A stretch of DNA of 64,000 bases from positions 184,635,801 through 184,699,800 of the forward strand of contig JAIOJX010000025.1 in NCBI GenBank assembly GCA_022376925.1, read 5' to 3'. Below are positions 1-11,620 of this stretch, piece after piece. This DNA is from Tragulus kanchil. Its lineage: Eukaryota > Chordata > Mammalia > Artiodactyla > Tragulidae. The notes beneath the pieces are model-generated. The model saw nothing but the letters and a program-made list of their open reading frames with translations, was not told where the DNA came from and did no database searches. Each line of letters starts with the position of its first letter. Positions within the stretch are counted from its first letter, which is position 1. Made by a program: the position numbers and the translations under genes.

Positions 1-684
1 TCCACGAGGCAGCGGGAGTGCTTGGAGGAGTCCTCGACTTCCACCAGGTGTGGCCCTGCGCGGGAGGAGGGGCAGGCGGGGCGCCGTCTGCAGACAGGCT
101 TGGCCGGGCTCTGGCTCTGGCAGGTCAGGGCTGCTACCTGCTCCCGGTCAGCGTTGATGGGTGCGACCTGAGGGACCTGTGGCCTGCTGTTTTTGCCCTG
201 GTGACCCCGAATGCAGCAGCTGGAGGCTCTCGTCAGCGGGGCTCCCCACGGCCGGCGGTCTCGGGGTGGGGTGCTGTCTAACCACGCTGTGGCCACCACA
301 GCGCCCTGTGCTGGGGAGTGTCCACGAACACACGCACATGCCGCGCGGAGGTGCTTGCTAAGAGGAGGAGTAAGGTGAGCTGGAGGGGCTGTGCGTCCGG
401 GGCAGGGCAGGGCTCCCGGGGAGGAGGCCCGGAGCTGAGCCCAGAGGGAAGTAAGGGAGAAAGATGGGCGCCATTGGAGGAGCAGTGCAGCCTTTGGCGG
501 GGGCAGAACAGGTGGAAGCCCATCCTGGATCACTGTGAAGGCAGGATCACAAGGGTTTGCTGATAGGCTGGACGTGGAGTGTGAGGCGACCGGAGGAGCC
601 AGGGGGACACCAGTGCTTTCAGCTTGAGCCGTGGAAGCAGGGAGCTGCCCTTGATCGACATTGGGAAGGTCATGGCAAGGGGAG

Positions 685-705
685 TGGTGGTGGTGGTGGT
701 GGTGG
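685..705 (+). repeat. (TGG)n microsatellite
   Basis: Seven consecutive TGG units within otherwise unremarkable sequence. Confidence 0.9.
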
Positions 706-1899
706 AGAATTTGTGGTTTTTATTTGATTTTTAAGAGATGTTGTGAGTTGAGGTATCAGGCACCTGTCTAGTAGCCTGATGGTATACAGTTTGGGATTCG
801 TGAGAAAGCAGCAGAGGTGAGAGGAAGTTTGGAGTAATCTCTTTGTAGACGTATTCACAGGCATGGGAGTGGAGGTCAGTGAGGCCTGGCTGGTCAGTAA
901 GGGAGCCACGAGCCTCCTGTGACCTCAGAGCCCATGAGACGTGGCCAGCTTGACCTGAGATGTCCCGCGTCAGATATATATGCACCAAGCGTCGAGATGT
1001 CATGTGGGAGAAAAGATGGCTTGTTAATGATTTTTACTGTGATTATGGTTGGAGTGATTGCATTTTGGGTCTGTTGAGTTAAAATACTATTAAAATGAGT
1101 GTATCTGTTTTTCTTGTATAACACGGCTACCAGACGCTTTAGATGACATTGGTGTGACTCAGGTATTGCTGCTGGATGGTGCTGCAGGAGGAAGTGCGTG
1201 CAAATGGAGAAGTGCCAGCGAGCCTGGGCCTGGGCCTGGGCGCCGGGCAGAGGAGGGGCGGGGCGGGCGTGGGCGGGCGTGGGCGTGGCTGTCGTCTTCA
1301 GGGCTTGAGAGCAGGGAGGCCCGAGCCCCTGTGGCGGGGGACGTGACTCTAGGGGCAGAGGCTTTCCCTGCCTGTACTGTTCTGTTCTTGTTTTAAGTGA
1401 GTCTCCTCAGGACTGGAGGGCAGCCTTTTTTTTTCCCCGAGGGCAGCGTTTTTGACAAGAGTTGTATAAAGATGCAGCCGCGGCAGCAGGCAGAAGCCAC
1501 GCCCAGAAGCCTGGGTGCTGTGCCTGCGCCGGTGGCAGCAGCTGCGACCTGCAGAGCCTTGCTCCAGGGCTTCCTCTCGTCCTGCAGCCCTCCCTGGTGA
1601 AACCACCCTGACAGCCTGCTGCCTGCCTTTCCCCTTCTGAGCCCCAGAGTGGACCTGGCTGCCAAGCTACTGTCCCTAGTTTAAACCTAGAGTCTGGTTT
1701 TCTGGTTTGCCGGGAGCTCATGCGGTTGGTCCTTCCCCAGCGTGATTCCCGATCACCTCCCACCACCCCTCCAAGTCCACTGCTGCCTGGTCTGGGCTCC
1801 AGCGCTGAGGAGCACGCCCGGCCCTTCACTGGCAGCGGGCGGTCTGAGGACCTGCGGGTGCTGCCGCCCGGGGCGCCTTTCTGTTACGTCAGTACAGGT

Positions 1900-2058
1900 A
1901 CCCGGCCTCCCTGGTGGCTCCGACGGTAAAGACCCTGTCAGCTGTGCAGGAGACCCGGGTTCAGTCCCCGGGTCGGGAAGATTCCCCGGAGAAGGGAATG
2001 GCTACCCACTCCAGTGTTCTTGCCTAGAGAATTCCATGGGCAGGGGAGCCGGACTCGT
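1900..2058 (+). mobile_element. Bov-tA SINE
   Basis: Ruminant tRNA-derived SINE in forward orientation. It starts near cctccctggtggctc, has the Pol III B-box-like gggttcagtcccc, and continues with gaagggaatgg and actccagtgttcttgcc. The 3' end is lost. Confidence 0.85.
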
Positions 2059-2352
2059 AACAGTGTACAGAAGATTATCCCAGAGAAGGTGCAAGAAGGC
2101 AAAGTAGTCGTCTGAGGAGGTTTCACAAATTAGCTGAGAAAACAGAAGAAGCGGAAGGCAAGGGAGAAAAGGAAAGATGGTCCCAGCTGAATGCAGAGCT
2201 CCAGAGACTAGCGAGGAGAGGTAGGAAGGCAAAGAACAACGTGAATAGTGCAGAGACAGAGAGAAAAACAATAGAACGGGAAAGACTAGAAATCTCTGCA
2301 AGAGACCTGGAGATACCAAGGGAGCAGTTCATGCAAAGGTGGGCGCAATAGA

Positions 2353-2428
2353 GGACCTCACCGAGGACGGGAGACCTCACCGAGCACGGGGGACCTCACC
2401 GAGCACGAGGGACCTCACCGAGGCGGAA
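2353..2428 (+). repeat. 19-bp minisatellite, four units
   Basis: Units begin at 2353, 2372, 2391 and 2410, each starting ggacctcaccgag or a one-base variant, with an exact 19-bp spacing. The last unit runs into gaggcggaag, which corresponds to BovB sequence, so the array appears to be an expansion of a BovB segment. Confidence 0.85.
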
Positions 2429-2837
2429 GGGGCAGCAGCAGCGCACAGAAGGGCTGCACAGGAAAGGCCTTGGTGACCCGGGCAGCCACGATGGTGTGCC
2501 AGCCACCAAGAGCCGGACGTGCCCGTGTGTGAGGCGCCGCGGGCCTTAGGAGTAGGCTGGAGGCAGGGGCGCCGGGGTGAGTTTGCCAGCCGTCACTGGA
2601 CCACAGAGAAAGCACGCGGACCCCAGGAAGACGTCTTCTGCCTCCCGACTGCACGGAAGCCTCTGACTGTGTCGATCCCAGCAAACTCAAGAATTCGGGA
2701 AGAGATGAGAATACCAGACCAGCTCACTTGTCTCCTGAGAAGCCGCGTGCAGGACAAGAGGCAACAGTTAGAAATGGACGTGAAGCCAAAGACTGGTCCA
2801 GAGTTGGGAAGGGAGCGCCTCAAGGCTGTGTAGTCTT

Positions 2838-3095
2838 ACCCTTCTTCTTCTTCTTCTTGTTTTATTTTTTACAGAGTTCTGTTGGTTACTGCCAGACGTC
2901 ACCGTGAATCAGCTGTGGGTGTACATGTGTTTCCCCTCCCCCGAGCTTCCCTCCTGGCTCCCTCCCCGCCCCCTCCTCTGGGCTGTTCCAGAGCCCGCGT
3001 GTGAGTCCCCTTGGTCTTACAGCACATTCCTGCTGGTACTCTGTTTGACATCTGGTAATGTAAGTTTCCATGTCACTCTTCCCACACATCACGCT
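2838..3095 (-). mobile_element. L1_BT-like 3' end inserted in BovB
   Basis: A (TTC)n and T-rich tract at 2840-2870, reading as an A-rich tail on the minus strand, is followed by sequence resembling the bovine L1 3' region in reverse (ttactgccagacgtcacc and gtgtacatgtgtttccc). BovB homology stops just before and resumes just after. Confidence 0.7.
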
Positions 3096-4309
3096 ACTGA
3101 TTCAGCTTCTGTGCCAGAGGACGTCATGCAGAACGCCAGGCTGAATGAATCACAAGCTGGAGTCAAGATTGCTGAGAGGAATATCAACAGAATACGCAGG
3201 TATTACCACGCTAATGGCAGAAAGTGAAGAGCAGCTAAAGGTCCTCTTGATAAAGGTAAAAGAGGAGAGTGAGAAAGCTGCTTTAAAACTCAACTTACAG
3301 AAGAACTAAGATAACGGCACCTGGACCGATTACTTCATTGTAAGTATATGGGAGAACAGTAGAAACAGTGACAGATTTTATTTTCTTGGGCTCCAAAATC
3401 ACTGTGGATGGTGACTGCAGCCATGAAATTAAAGCACACTTGCTCCTCGGAAGGAAAGCTCTGACAAACCTGGACAGCGTACTCAAAAGCAGAGACATCA
3501 CTTTGCTGACAGGGGTCCGTATGGCCAGACCTGTGGCTTTTCCAGTAGCCACGTATGGATGTGAGAGCTGGACCGTGAAGACTGAGAGCTGGAGAGTTGA
3601 TGCTTTCGAGTTGTGCTGGAGAAGGCTCTTCATAGTCCCTTGGCCTGCAAGGAGACCAAATCAGTCAGTCCGAAAGGAAATCAGCTCTGAACATTCGTTA
3701 GATGGACTGGTGCTGAAGCTGCTGTTTTAGCCACCTGATTTGAAGAGCCAGCGCCTTGGAAAAGACCCTGGTGCTGGGAGAGATGGCTGGCAGGAGGAGA
3801 AAGGGGCGACGGTTGGGTGGCGTCCATGACTCGGTGGCCGTGAGCTTGAGGAAGCTCCAGTGGACGGCGCGGGACGGGCGCCCGGCGGGCCGCAGCCCCT
3901 GGGGCCGCGGAGCCAGGCACAGCTGGGCGCCGGGACCATGCGCAGCTGGCGTCGGGCAGATGTGTTTGCTCTTAGATGTTATGCCTTTTCCCCCTGCGTT
4001 TCATTCTCTTCTTTCCAGAAAAGCACACGTGCACGTCTAAGAAGAGTGTTTCTAAGCGTTTTTACCGTCCACATGACGGGCCCTGTCCCGGAGCCCGCTC
4101 CCGTCTGAGTGGAACGTCCTCGGGCCTCCCCGCGGAAGCAGCATCCCCGTGGGAGGGCTCGGGGAGCGCCCTGCAGTCTGCAGCTGCCGTGTGCAGGCCT
4201 GTCTCGCCTACCCTCTGACCTGGGCGTCGGGTCTGCCAGCTTCTCGAGATGCCTCTAGGCCTGTGGGGACAGGGAGCTGCACCCAGAAACTGTAATTAAG
4301 AAAGGCATG

Positions 4310-4590
4310 CTAGGACATCCCTGGCGGTCCCGTGGACACGAGTCTGCCTGCTATGCAGGGGACGCAGGTTCAGTCCCCGGTCCAGGAAGATCTCACAGGC
4401 CTCAGAGCCACGGAGCCTGCGCACAGCTGCCTAAGCAGCGGCTCTGGACCCTGAGCTCTGCGGCCAGAGAAGCCAGCGCACGGAGGAGCCTGAGCACCGC
4501 AGCCGGAGAGGAGCCCCTCACCACGACTCGAGAAAGCCCAGGTACGGCAGTGAGGATCCGGCACAGCCAAATAGGTAAAGAGAGAAAAGG
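4310..4590 (+). mobile_element. CHR-type tRNA-derived SINE (copy 1)
   Basis: Begins ctaggacatccctggcggtcc, has the B-box-like ggttcagtccc, the body with alternating gcagc/ggagc words, and ends near cacagccaaataggtaaa. A second copy at 5431-5711 is part of duplication A. Confidence 0.8.
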
Positions 4591-5430
4591 GAGGGCGTGC
4601 TGACTGCAGAGTCAGAAGGCTCCTCTGTGACTCATCAGAAACGCGCGCTGGGCCAGGCTGCAGGTTGCACGAGGGGCGGATGGTCTGGCGAGGAGGCCGC
4701 AGCTTTCGACCTGGGCCCACAGTGGCCCTGGTCTTGACTCTCCTCGGGCCTCGGGTGCCCGCTTCAGTCTCTTAATCCGTAACGTGAGGAGCTGGGCTTC
4801 GCTCAGTGCTTCTTCATACTGTGAAGGCAGGGTCTGCACCAAGGGGTGCTTAGATGTTTACTGAGCAGAAAGAACGGGTCAGAGAAGTCTAGAGAACCCA
4901 GACTACTTACCGTGAGGCAGGGGTGAGGTGACAGGCAGGCCCGCTCCTCCTCTGTGCCCTGTCAGCCCGTCTCAGGTTTAGTCCTGGGTTCTGCCACTTT
5001 GAGAAATGCTTGAACAACACTGGATTAGGTGAACACGCTCCTAATCTGCCTGCGCCGGGACCATGCGCAGCTGGCGTCGGGCAGATGTGTTTGCTCTTAG
5101 AGGGCCTTTTCCCCCTGCGTTTCATTCTCTTCTTTCCAGAAAAGCACACGTGCACGTCTAAGAAGAGTGTTTCTAAGCGTTTTTACCGTCCACATGACGG
5201 GCCCTGTCCCGGAGCCCGCTCCCGTCTGAGTGGAACGTCCTCGGGCCTCCCCGCGGAAGCAGCATCCCCGTGGGAGGGCTCGGGGAGCGCCCTGCAGTCT
5301 GCAGCTGCCGTGTGCAGGCCTGTCTCGCCTACCCTCTGACCTGGGCGTCGGGTCTGCCAGCTTCTCGAGATGCCTCTAGGCCTGTGGGGACAGGGAGCTG
5401 CACCCAGAAACTGTAATTAAGAAAGGCATG

Positions 5431-5711
5431 CTAGGACATCCCTGGCGGTCCCGTGGACACGAGTCTGCCTGCTATGCAGGGGACGCAGGTTCAGTCCCCG
5501 GTCCAGGAAGATCTCACAGGCCTCAGAGCCACGGAGCCTGCGCACAGCTGCCTAAGCAGCGGCTCTGGACCCTGAGCTCTGCGGCCAGAGAAGCCAGCGC
5601 ACGGAGGAGCCTGAGCACCGCAGCCGGAGAGGAGCCCCTCACCACGACTCGAGAAAGCCCAGGTACGGCAGTGAGGATCCGGCACAGCCAAATAGGTAAA
5701 GAGAGAAAAGG
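5431..5711 (+). mobile_element. CHR-type tRNA-derived SINE (copy 2)
   Basis: Same element as at 4310-4590, repeated by tandem duplication A. It should be counted as one insertion. Confidence 0.8.
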
Positions 5712-6164
5712 GAGGGCGTGCTGACTGCAGAGTCAGAAGGCTCCTCTGTGACTCATCAGAAACGCGCGCTGGGCCAGGCTGCAGGTTGCACGAGGGGCGG
5801 ATGGTCTGGCGAGGAGGCCGCAGCTTTCGACCTGGGCCCACAGTGGCCCTGGTCTTGACTCTCCTCGGGCCTCGGGTGCCCGCTTCAGTCTCTTAATCCG
5901 TAACGTGAGGAGCTGGGCTTCGCTCAGTGCTTCTTCATACTGTGAAGGCAGGGTCTGCACCAAGGGGTGCTTAGATGTTTACTGAACGAATGAACGGGTC
6001 AGAGAAGTCTAGAGAACCCAGACTACTTACCGCGTGAGGCAGGGGTGAGGTGACAGGCAGGCCCCGCTCCTCCTCTGTGCCCTGTCAGCCCGTCTCAGGT
6101 TTAGTCCTGGGTTCTGCCACTTTGAGAAATGCTTGAACAACACTGGATTAGGTGATCTTTCTCT

Positions 6165-6475
6165 GAACACGTAGCTCAGCTGGTAAAGAATCTGCCTGCA
6201 ATTCAGGAGATCCTGATTGGATTTCTAAGCCGCGAAGATCCCTTGGAGAAGGGATAGGCTACCCATTCCATTGTACTTGGGCTTCCCTGGTGGCTCAGTT
6301 GGGTAAAGAATCCACCTGCAGTGTGGGAGACCTGGGTTCAGCCTCGGGGTTGGAAAGATCCCCTGGAGAAGGGAAGGGCTGCCCACTCCAGTATTCTCGC
6401 CTGGAGAATTCCATCGCTTGTCCACGAGTCGCAAAGAGTTGGACACGACTGAGCGACTTTCACTTCACTCTGAAC
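6165..6475 (+). mobile_element. Two Bov-tA SINE units in a row
   Basis: A first unit (6170-6275) has the tRNA-like half with a degenerate B box. It is followed by a better-preserved unit from about 6282 (gcttccctggtggctcag) to gttggacacgactgagcg at 6437-6455. The dimeric layout is common in this family. Confidence 0.85.
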
Positions 6476-7524
6476 CTGAAGATGGCATGCTCCCCACCCC
6501 ACCCCTCTATACTTTTTACAAGGTAAACGTTGCATTTATTCAGACGCCGTTCCAGCCGCATGCAGGCTGGGCCGTGCTGCGGAGGGGCCGTCTTGTTCGT
6601 GGCCCGGCTGGGATGGCGTACCGTGGCCACGGCGGCAGAGACCTGCGTGTGTCCTCTAGAGCCCACGGCCCCGTGCTGTCCGCGGGGCCGGCTCCTGGAG
6701 GTGGTGAGCGGCGCTGCCCTGTGCCCTCTCTTCGCTCCCGGGACGGTGGGCACTCTGGGTTTCTTGGTGTGTGGCCACACCATTCCAGCCTCTGCCTGTC
6801 TTCATGTGACGTTCTCTGTGTGTCTGTCCACATTTCCTTCTAAGGACATCAGTCCCTGAACCAGGGTCTGAACAGAGGCAGACTGAGGGTGAAGAATGGG
6901 GGTGGGAGAGTGAAGGGGAGTTGCTAGTTGGAAGTGACTCTTGGCTAGAACCTGACTAGCACACTCGTGTTCTTAAACGTAAGACAGTTTCCGTAGGGTG
7001 GAATCGTGGAGGCTGCCTTTCCTGCAGACGATGTGTAGGGACGGTCATCTCGTGCACGTGCTGAAATCAGTTTCCTCAGCTTCTAAGTGACTAGAGGACA
7101 CGCCGCCACTGCCTTCCAGGAGAAGCTGCCTGTGTCCCTCGCTGTGTCCCTCATGAAGCCGCCGCCCCGCGTGGGCCTGTGTCTGACGTTTCAGCTAAGG
7201 GGCCTGTGGACCTGATGGGCCGTCGGTTCGCTTAGGAGTTCCTTGGTGGGTGGGCCTTCTGGAGAGCAGGCGCAGCCGCTTTAGCATGCAGGGAGGGTAC
7301 AGGAGTACCTGAGGCCCCAGCCCCAGCCTTGCTCCCTCCCCGCACCCAGGGGGAGCCGGGGAGTGCCGGCGTCGCCCGGTGGGGCCTGTGTCTGCCCGCC
7401 AGTCCCCCGCCCCGTGTGGGCGGTCTGGGAAGGGTACCGTCTGTGCCAGTGTTGAGTGGGGTTTTCTTAGAAAGTTTTTGATTGACGTGGTTCATTGGTT
7501 GAGCTTCTAGAGGAATATGGGATA

Positions 7525-7930
7525 CGCCTGTTCCCCTTTTGGAGAAGGAAATGGCAACCCACTCCAGTATTCTTTTTCCTTTTTTTTTTTTTTTTAAATT
7601 TTGGCCTCTTTTATTGTTTTTTTATTTATTTATTTTCATCCATCTTTGTTCTTTGGCCTGTGTGGGCCTCCCATCGCGGTGGCCTCTCTTGTCATGGAGC
7701 GCTGGCTCGCAGTTGGACACACCAGTCCAGCCGCTCCGCAGCGTGTGGGATCTTGCCAGGCCAGGGATTGAACTGGTGCCCCTTGCACCACAGGGTGGAC
7801 GCCTTACCACCGGACCACCAGGGAAGCCCCCACTCCAGTGTTCTTGACTGGAGGACCCCTCGGACAGAGGACCTGGCGGGCTGCAGTCCATGGGGTCGCA
7901 GAGAGTCGGACACGACTGAGCAGCTGAGAC
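7525..7930 (+). mobile_element. Bov-tA SINE split by a CHR SINE
   Basis: The host element runs 7535-7574 and resumes at 7830-7920 (acaggagg-like body, then tcgcagagagtcggacacgactg). The inserted element at 7575-7829 is in reverse orientation, beginning with a T-run and ending gggaagccc. The host motif ccactccagtattctt flanks the insert on both sides (7559-7574 and 7830-7845, one mismatch), forming a target-site duplication. Confidence 0.85.
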
Positions 7931-8494
7931 TCGCTGTCCCCTTTGTCTCTGGCTGCCCTCGACGCCCCCGTGTGTGTAATAGGTACACGTGGGGGATAGA
8001 TATTCGTCAGAGTGGTAGTGCACAGTAAGCTTTTCTTTTCTAGATTAAACCTACTGGTTTCCTGAAACTTAAAATATTTCATGAGTTATCTGTGCTGACC
8101 TGCTATTTTCTTGGTGTGGTTGAGACACCCTTGATTCTCTGCGGGTTTTCAGATACTTCTCAGTGGCATAGAGATCCTTGGAGCAATAGATTCTCAACAA
8201 TCTGAAACCTATGTAATGTGAATTTGAATTCTCGTCTCATTTAATCCTGCCTTTCTCTTTCCCCTGTGGATTTGTCCTGCTTTGATGATTTTAGGGCCTC
8301 TTACAGAATCTGTGGTCTGAATCAGACGGTGTTCACGCAGATTGGAATGCCTGGAGAGCCAGAGTCAGGTGCAGACCATTGCTGCTAAGGTCATCCCCGT
8401 CTGGGGTCACAGGGGCCCTTCTGGCTCGTGGGGAGTTACTGTGGGATGGTCTGCAGTGGTGCAGAGCTTGACTCTGATGTTCAGTCTGCTTTCA

Positions 8495-8605
8495 CATCCC
8501 AGCTCGTCCTCTTTTCTTGCTGTTTGGGGAAATTGATTTCCTAAGTTTCAGTTTCCTCATCTGTAAAAAGGGAACACTCAGACGGTAAGGCTTCAGTAAC
8601 AGCTG
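8495..8605 (+). mobile_element. MIR fragment
   Basis: Contains the hallmark cagtttcctcatctgtaaaa near 8549-8568, typical of the mammalian MIR SINE. Confidence 0.7.
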
Positions 8606-9121
8606 CTTCTGCTGCTGCTGGAAGAAAAGCATGCTTAGGTTATAGGGAAGAAAGGGTCTTTGCTCAGTAGTTCTGGATGAAGTGGACAGAGCCATGTCTG
8701 TGATCTTCGCAGGGGCCAGGTGGCAGGACATGCTCCCAGCCAGTGCAGCATGGCTGCAGAAACCCTAGAGAGCCGTCCTTCTTGGTGAGGACAAGTGGAA
8801 GCGTCTCCTGTGTAATCTCATACAGGGCGCCCCTCACACGGCTGCCCTTCCCCGCGCCCTCCAGCCCGCGAGGGAGCCAGCGTTGCTGGGGTCAGAGGGC
8901 GGGGGACGCAGGGCCGTCGTGTGCAGACGGTGGCTGTGGAGAGTGTCTGGAGCCTAGTGTCTGAGAATAAAGCCAACGGCCACGGTCAGTGTGTAAAAAT
9001 CCTTCGATTTGAACATACCCATTAAAGGGTTTTGTCCTGTATTGGGCTCTATATATAGTTATTTTACTTTATCTTTCAAATGTAAAAGTTATTTGGTTTT
9101 GTTTCTAAATTTTAAAACATA

Positions 9122-9240
9122 CTTTTTTTTTTGGTTGTACCTCGCAGCATATGGGACCTTAGTTCCCCAATCAGGGATCAAGCCCATGCGCCGTGCGTTG
9201 GAAGCCCGAGTCTTAACCATTGGGCAACCAAGGCAGTCCT
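9122..9240 (-). mobile_element. CHR-type SINE, reverse
   Basis: The T-run at 9124-9132 is the reversed A-tail, followed by gggaccttagttccccaatc, the reversed B box, and cttaaccattgggcaacc near the 5' end. Confidence 0.82.
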
Positions 9241-10109
9241 CAGGGAGAGGTTTAATTAGTGTGAAATTCCAATCCCAAATGTGTCACCTTTGTTGAGGAT
9301 CACGCTTTGCTGAGTACGGTATTTTAACTATTTTTCCGGAACATTGCACTGTTAACCTGTCTTTAAAGTACTTATAGTTTGGGTTGTGGAGAGTGTATCT
9401 GTGCCATTGATTTGAGGAGGATTCCATGGACAAGTAGTCCCTCGGGCTCCGAGTGTCGCGGGGCTGCTCGGCGTGTTTCCAGAGTCACACATGCCTCAGC
9501 GCACGTCGTCAGTGGCGCCCCCGGGGTGCTCGGCGGCTCCCGGGCCGACACCGGCACGGCGTTCCGCGGGCTTCTCCTGCGCTGTGTCTCCACAGCCCGG
9601 GGCGCCCTCGGCACCGTCCTCTCCTCCGCTGGGTCCGCTGGCCAGACGGGTCGCTCCGGGCGGTGGTTCTCCCGTTAGCATCCTGCCTTCAGATGTGTGT
9701 CTTGATCGACTGAGAAACAGCCTGGCGGTTCCCTGACATGGGAGCAAAGCCGAGGCGCCCGCGTGGCTCCGGCCCGCACCCCCGCGTCCGCGACGCGGCC
9801 GCGTGCCTGCCGTGCGGCCTGGCGCCGTGTGCCCTGGGGGGCAGGTCGCGGCACTGAGGATGCAGGCAGCCGGCGGCCTCTGCGTGTGTGCAGTCAGGGT
9901 GATGACTGAGGACCCAGGCGTGCCCAGGGGAGAAGGGCGATTCTAGAAGCTTATGATACTATGGAAAAAGACTATAGATTGATTTTACTGTACAGAACAG
10001 TACAATTTATGCAGATGATCTAAGGAAAAGATGATGGGTTGACTTAATGATCTCATTTTTAATTCTATCTTCAGTTTAAGGTTTCAGATTTTTAATTAAA
10101 TTTATGTGG

Positions 10110-10335
10110 GGTGTTTTTTTTTTTGGTTGTGCTGAGTCTTTGTTTCTGCCTTGTTCGGCTTTCCCTAGGTGCAGAGAGCACGGCTCCTCTCTGGTTGTGT
10201 GCGGGGCTTTGCTGTGGCTGAGGGGCACAGGCCCCGGAACACACGGGCTTCAGGAGCATCTTCTCGGACTGTGAATGGAACCTGTGTCCCATCCGTTCAG
10301 GTGGATCCTTAACCACTGGACCAGCAGGCAGTCTC
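10110..10335 (-). mobile_element. tRNA-derived SINE, reverse
   Basis: The reversed A-tail T-run at 10116-10125 and the 5' end ccttaaccactggaccagc at 10306-10325 bracket a diverged body. Confidence 0.7.
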
Positions 10336-11069
10336 AGTTTAACTTTTCAGTCCTGCAGCATTGAGGCTGTAAGGACCCTAGCAATCTGTGCCTTGCTTAC
10401 AGTGTGGGCCTTAGAGTAGACGGTGGTTCTTTCTGGTTAGAAGATTATATTTGCCAGAGAGCATTCTGGGGAACACGAGAGGGGTCCTTGACAAGTGTGG
10501 ACAGGGCTATCTCCTTTGTTTCCTCCCTGGAGCCAGAGGCATGTTATCACCACACTAAAAGTTTCAGTCTGTTCTAAACTTAAAGAAAATATAAAAGCAA
10601 AACTGCTCTGTTTCAGCCCTGGTGTTCTCCTAGCTCATGCAAAAGGAAGAGGCTCTGTAACAGAAGTGAGACGGTTTTATTGCACCTCGGGTACACCCTG
10701 GGGAGACTGCAGCAGGTTCTCTTTTAAACCACGCCACTGTTCATTTATATAGCTTCCTAGGAGCTGTACCGTGGTTATCTTAAGAGTTGTATCTGAAAAC
10801 TTGATTTACTCTTTGAAGCATGTAATTAATGGATGCAGAATGAAAATACACACATTGAACCTGTTCAGAGTTCTCAAGTACATGTCACTTTGCAAAATCA
10901 AATAGAGAATTTAGCTCATTCTTTAAAATTTCTGACTTGTAAGATAATCCATATGAAATATCTCGTATTGACAGACACTGAAACATCACCCAAGTATTGC
11001 TTCTTACCTAAGTTCATTTTAGAGAACTGTGATATGTATTAATATTACTTTTCATATCGTTGTGGGGTT

Positions 11070-11620
11070 TTTGCGGCAAGAATACTGGAGTGTGGGGCTT
11101 CCCTGGTGGTCCAGTGGGTCAGGACACCGTCTTGCACTGCAAGGGGCGCCGGTTTGATCCCTGGCTTGGGAAGATCCCACGAGCTGCAGAGTGGCTGGAC
11201 CGATGTGTCTAACTACTGAGCTGGGGCTCTAGAGCGCGGGTGCCCAGAGCCAGTGCTCTGCAGCGAGAGAGGCCACTGCGATGGGAGGCCCACACGGGCC
11301 AAAGAGCAAAGATGGATGAAAATAGATAAATGAAAGACCAATAGAGGTGCTCCCACCGCCCCCCCCCCCCCAAAAAAAAGAATACTGGAGTGGTTTGCCA
11401 TTGCCTTCTCCAGTGGACCATGTTTTGTCAGAACTCTTCACTATGACCTGCCCATCTTGGGTGTTTCTGTAGGGCATGGCTCGTAGGTTCGCCGAGTTGC
11501 GCACCCCCTTTGCCATGAGAAGGCTGTGATCCATGACCGGGGGACCTGGTGTGTGGCAGTCCATGAGGTCACAGAGGGTCAGATGTGGCTTAGTGACTGA
11601 TCAACAACAGTACGTATTAA
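11070..11620 (-). mobile_element. BovB/ART2-like fragment split by a CHR SINE
   Basis: The host sequence in reverse orientation reads ggcaagaatactggagtg at 11076-11092 and resumes at 11379 with the same motif, continuing through ttgccttctccagtggacc and a BovB 5' type region to about 11615. The insert at 11093-11378 is a forward CHR SINE (gcttccctggtggtcc, later gatgggaggcccacacggg). Its tail has an unusual run of 12 or so C residues followed by A residues. The motif aagaatactggagtg is duplicated on both sides. Confidence 0.8.

Larger units (their letters stand above)
2110..3930 (+). mobile_element. BovB (RTE-type) LINE remnant, interrupted
   Basis: Forward-strand BovB. The stretch 2110-2838 matches the middle of the element and 3096-3930 its 3' half, including the reading TDFIFLGSKITVDGDCSHEI and further on SRDITLL, MARPVAFPVATYGCESWT and EKTLVLG, typical of the BovB ORF2 C-terminal region. 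The segment where the reverse transcriptase YADD box should be, near 3195-3215, is damaged by a deletion. There are several stops and frameshifts and the element is dead. An L1 3' fragment sits inside it at about 2838-3095, and a minisatellite has arisen inside it at 2353-2428. Confidence 0.88.
3927..6155 (+). repeat. 1.1-kb direct tandem duplication A
   Basis: Copy 1 is 3927-5032 and copy 2 is 5052-6155 (offset 1121-1125). The copies are nearly identical, with a few 1-4 base indels near the start (copy 1 has extra bases around 3978) and at the far end. The 19 bases between the copies look like a shortened, error-rich version of the sequence that follows copy 2 near 6165-6200 (gaacacg ... tctgcctg). 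Contains one CHR SINE per copy. Most likely an unmerged contig overlap. Confidence 0.95.

Noticed and set aside
2353..2428. Evenly spaced repeats as a CRISPR array
   Set aside because: Units are contiguous 19-mers with no spacers, in a mammalian genome.
3368..3730. A 120-codon frame with protein similarity
   Set aside because: It is the decayed reverse transcriptase C-terminal region of a BovB LINE, not a host gene.
7495..8028. A 177-codon frame with hydrophobic, membrane-like sequence
   Set aside because: The hydrophobic stretch comes from a T-rich reversed SINE tail and the remainder from nested SINE sequence.
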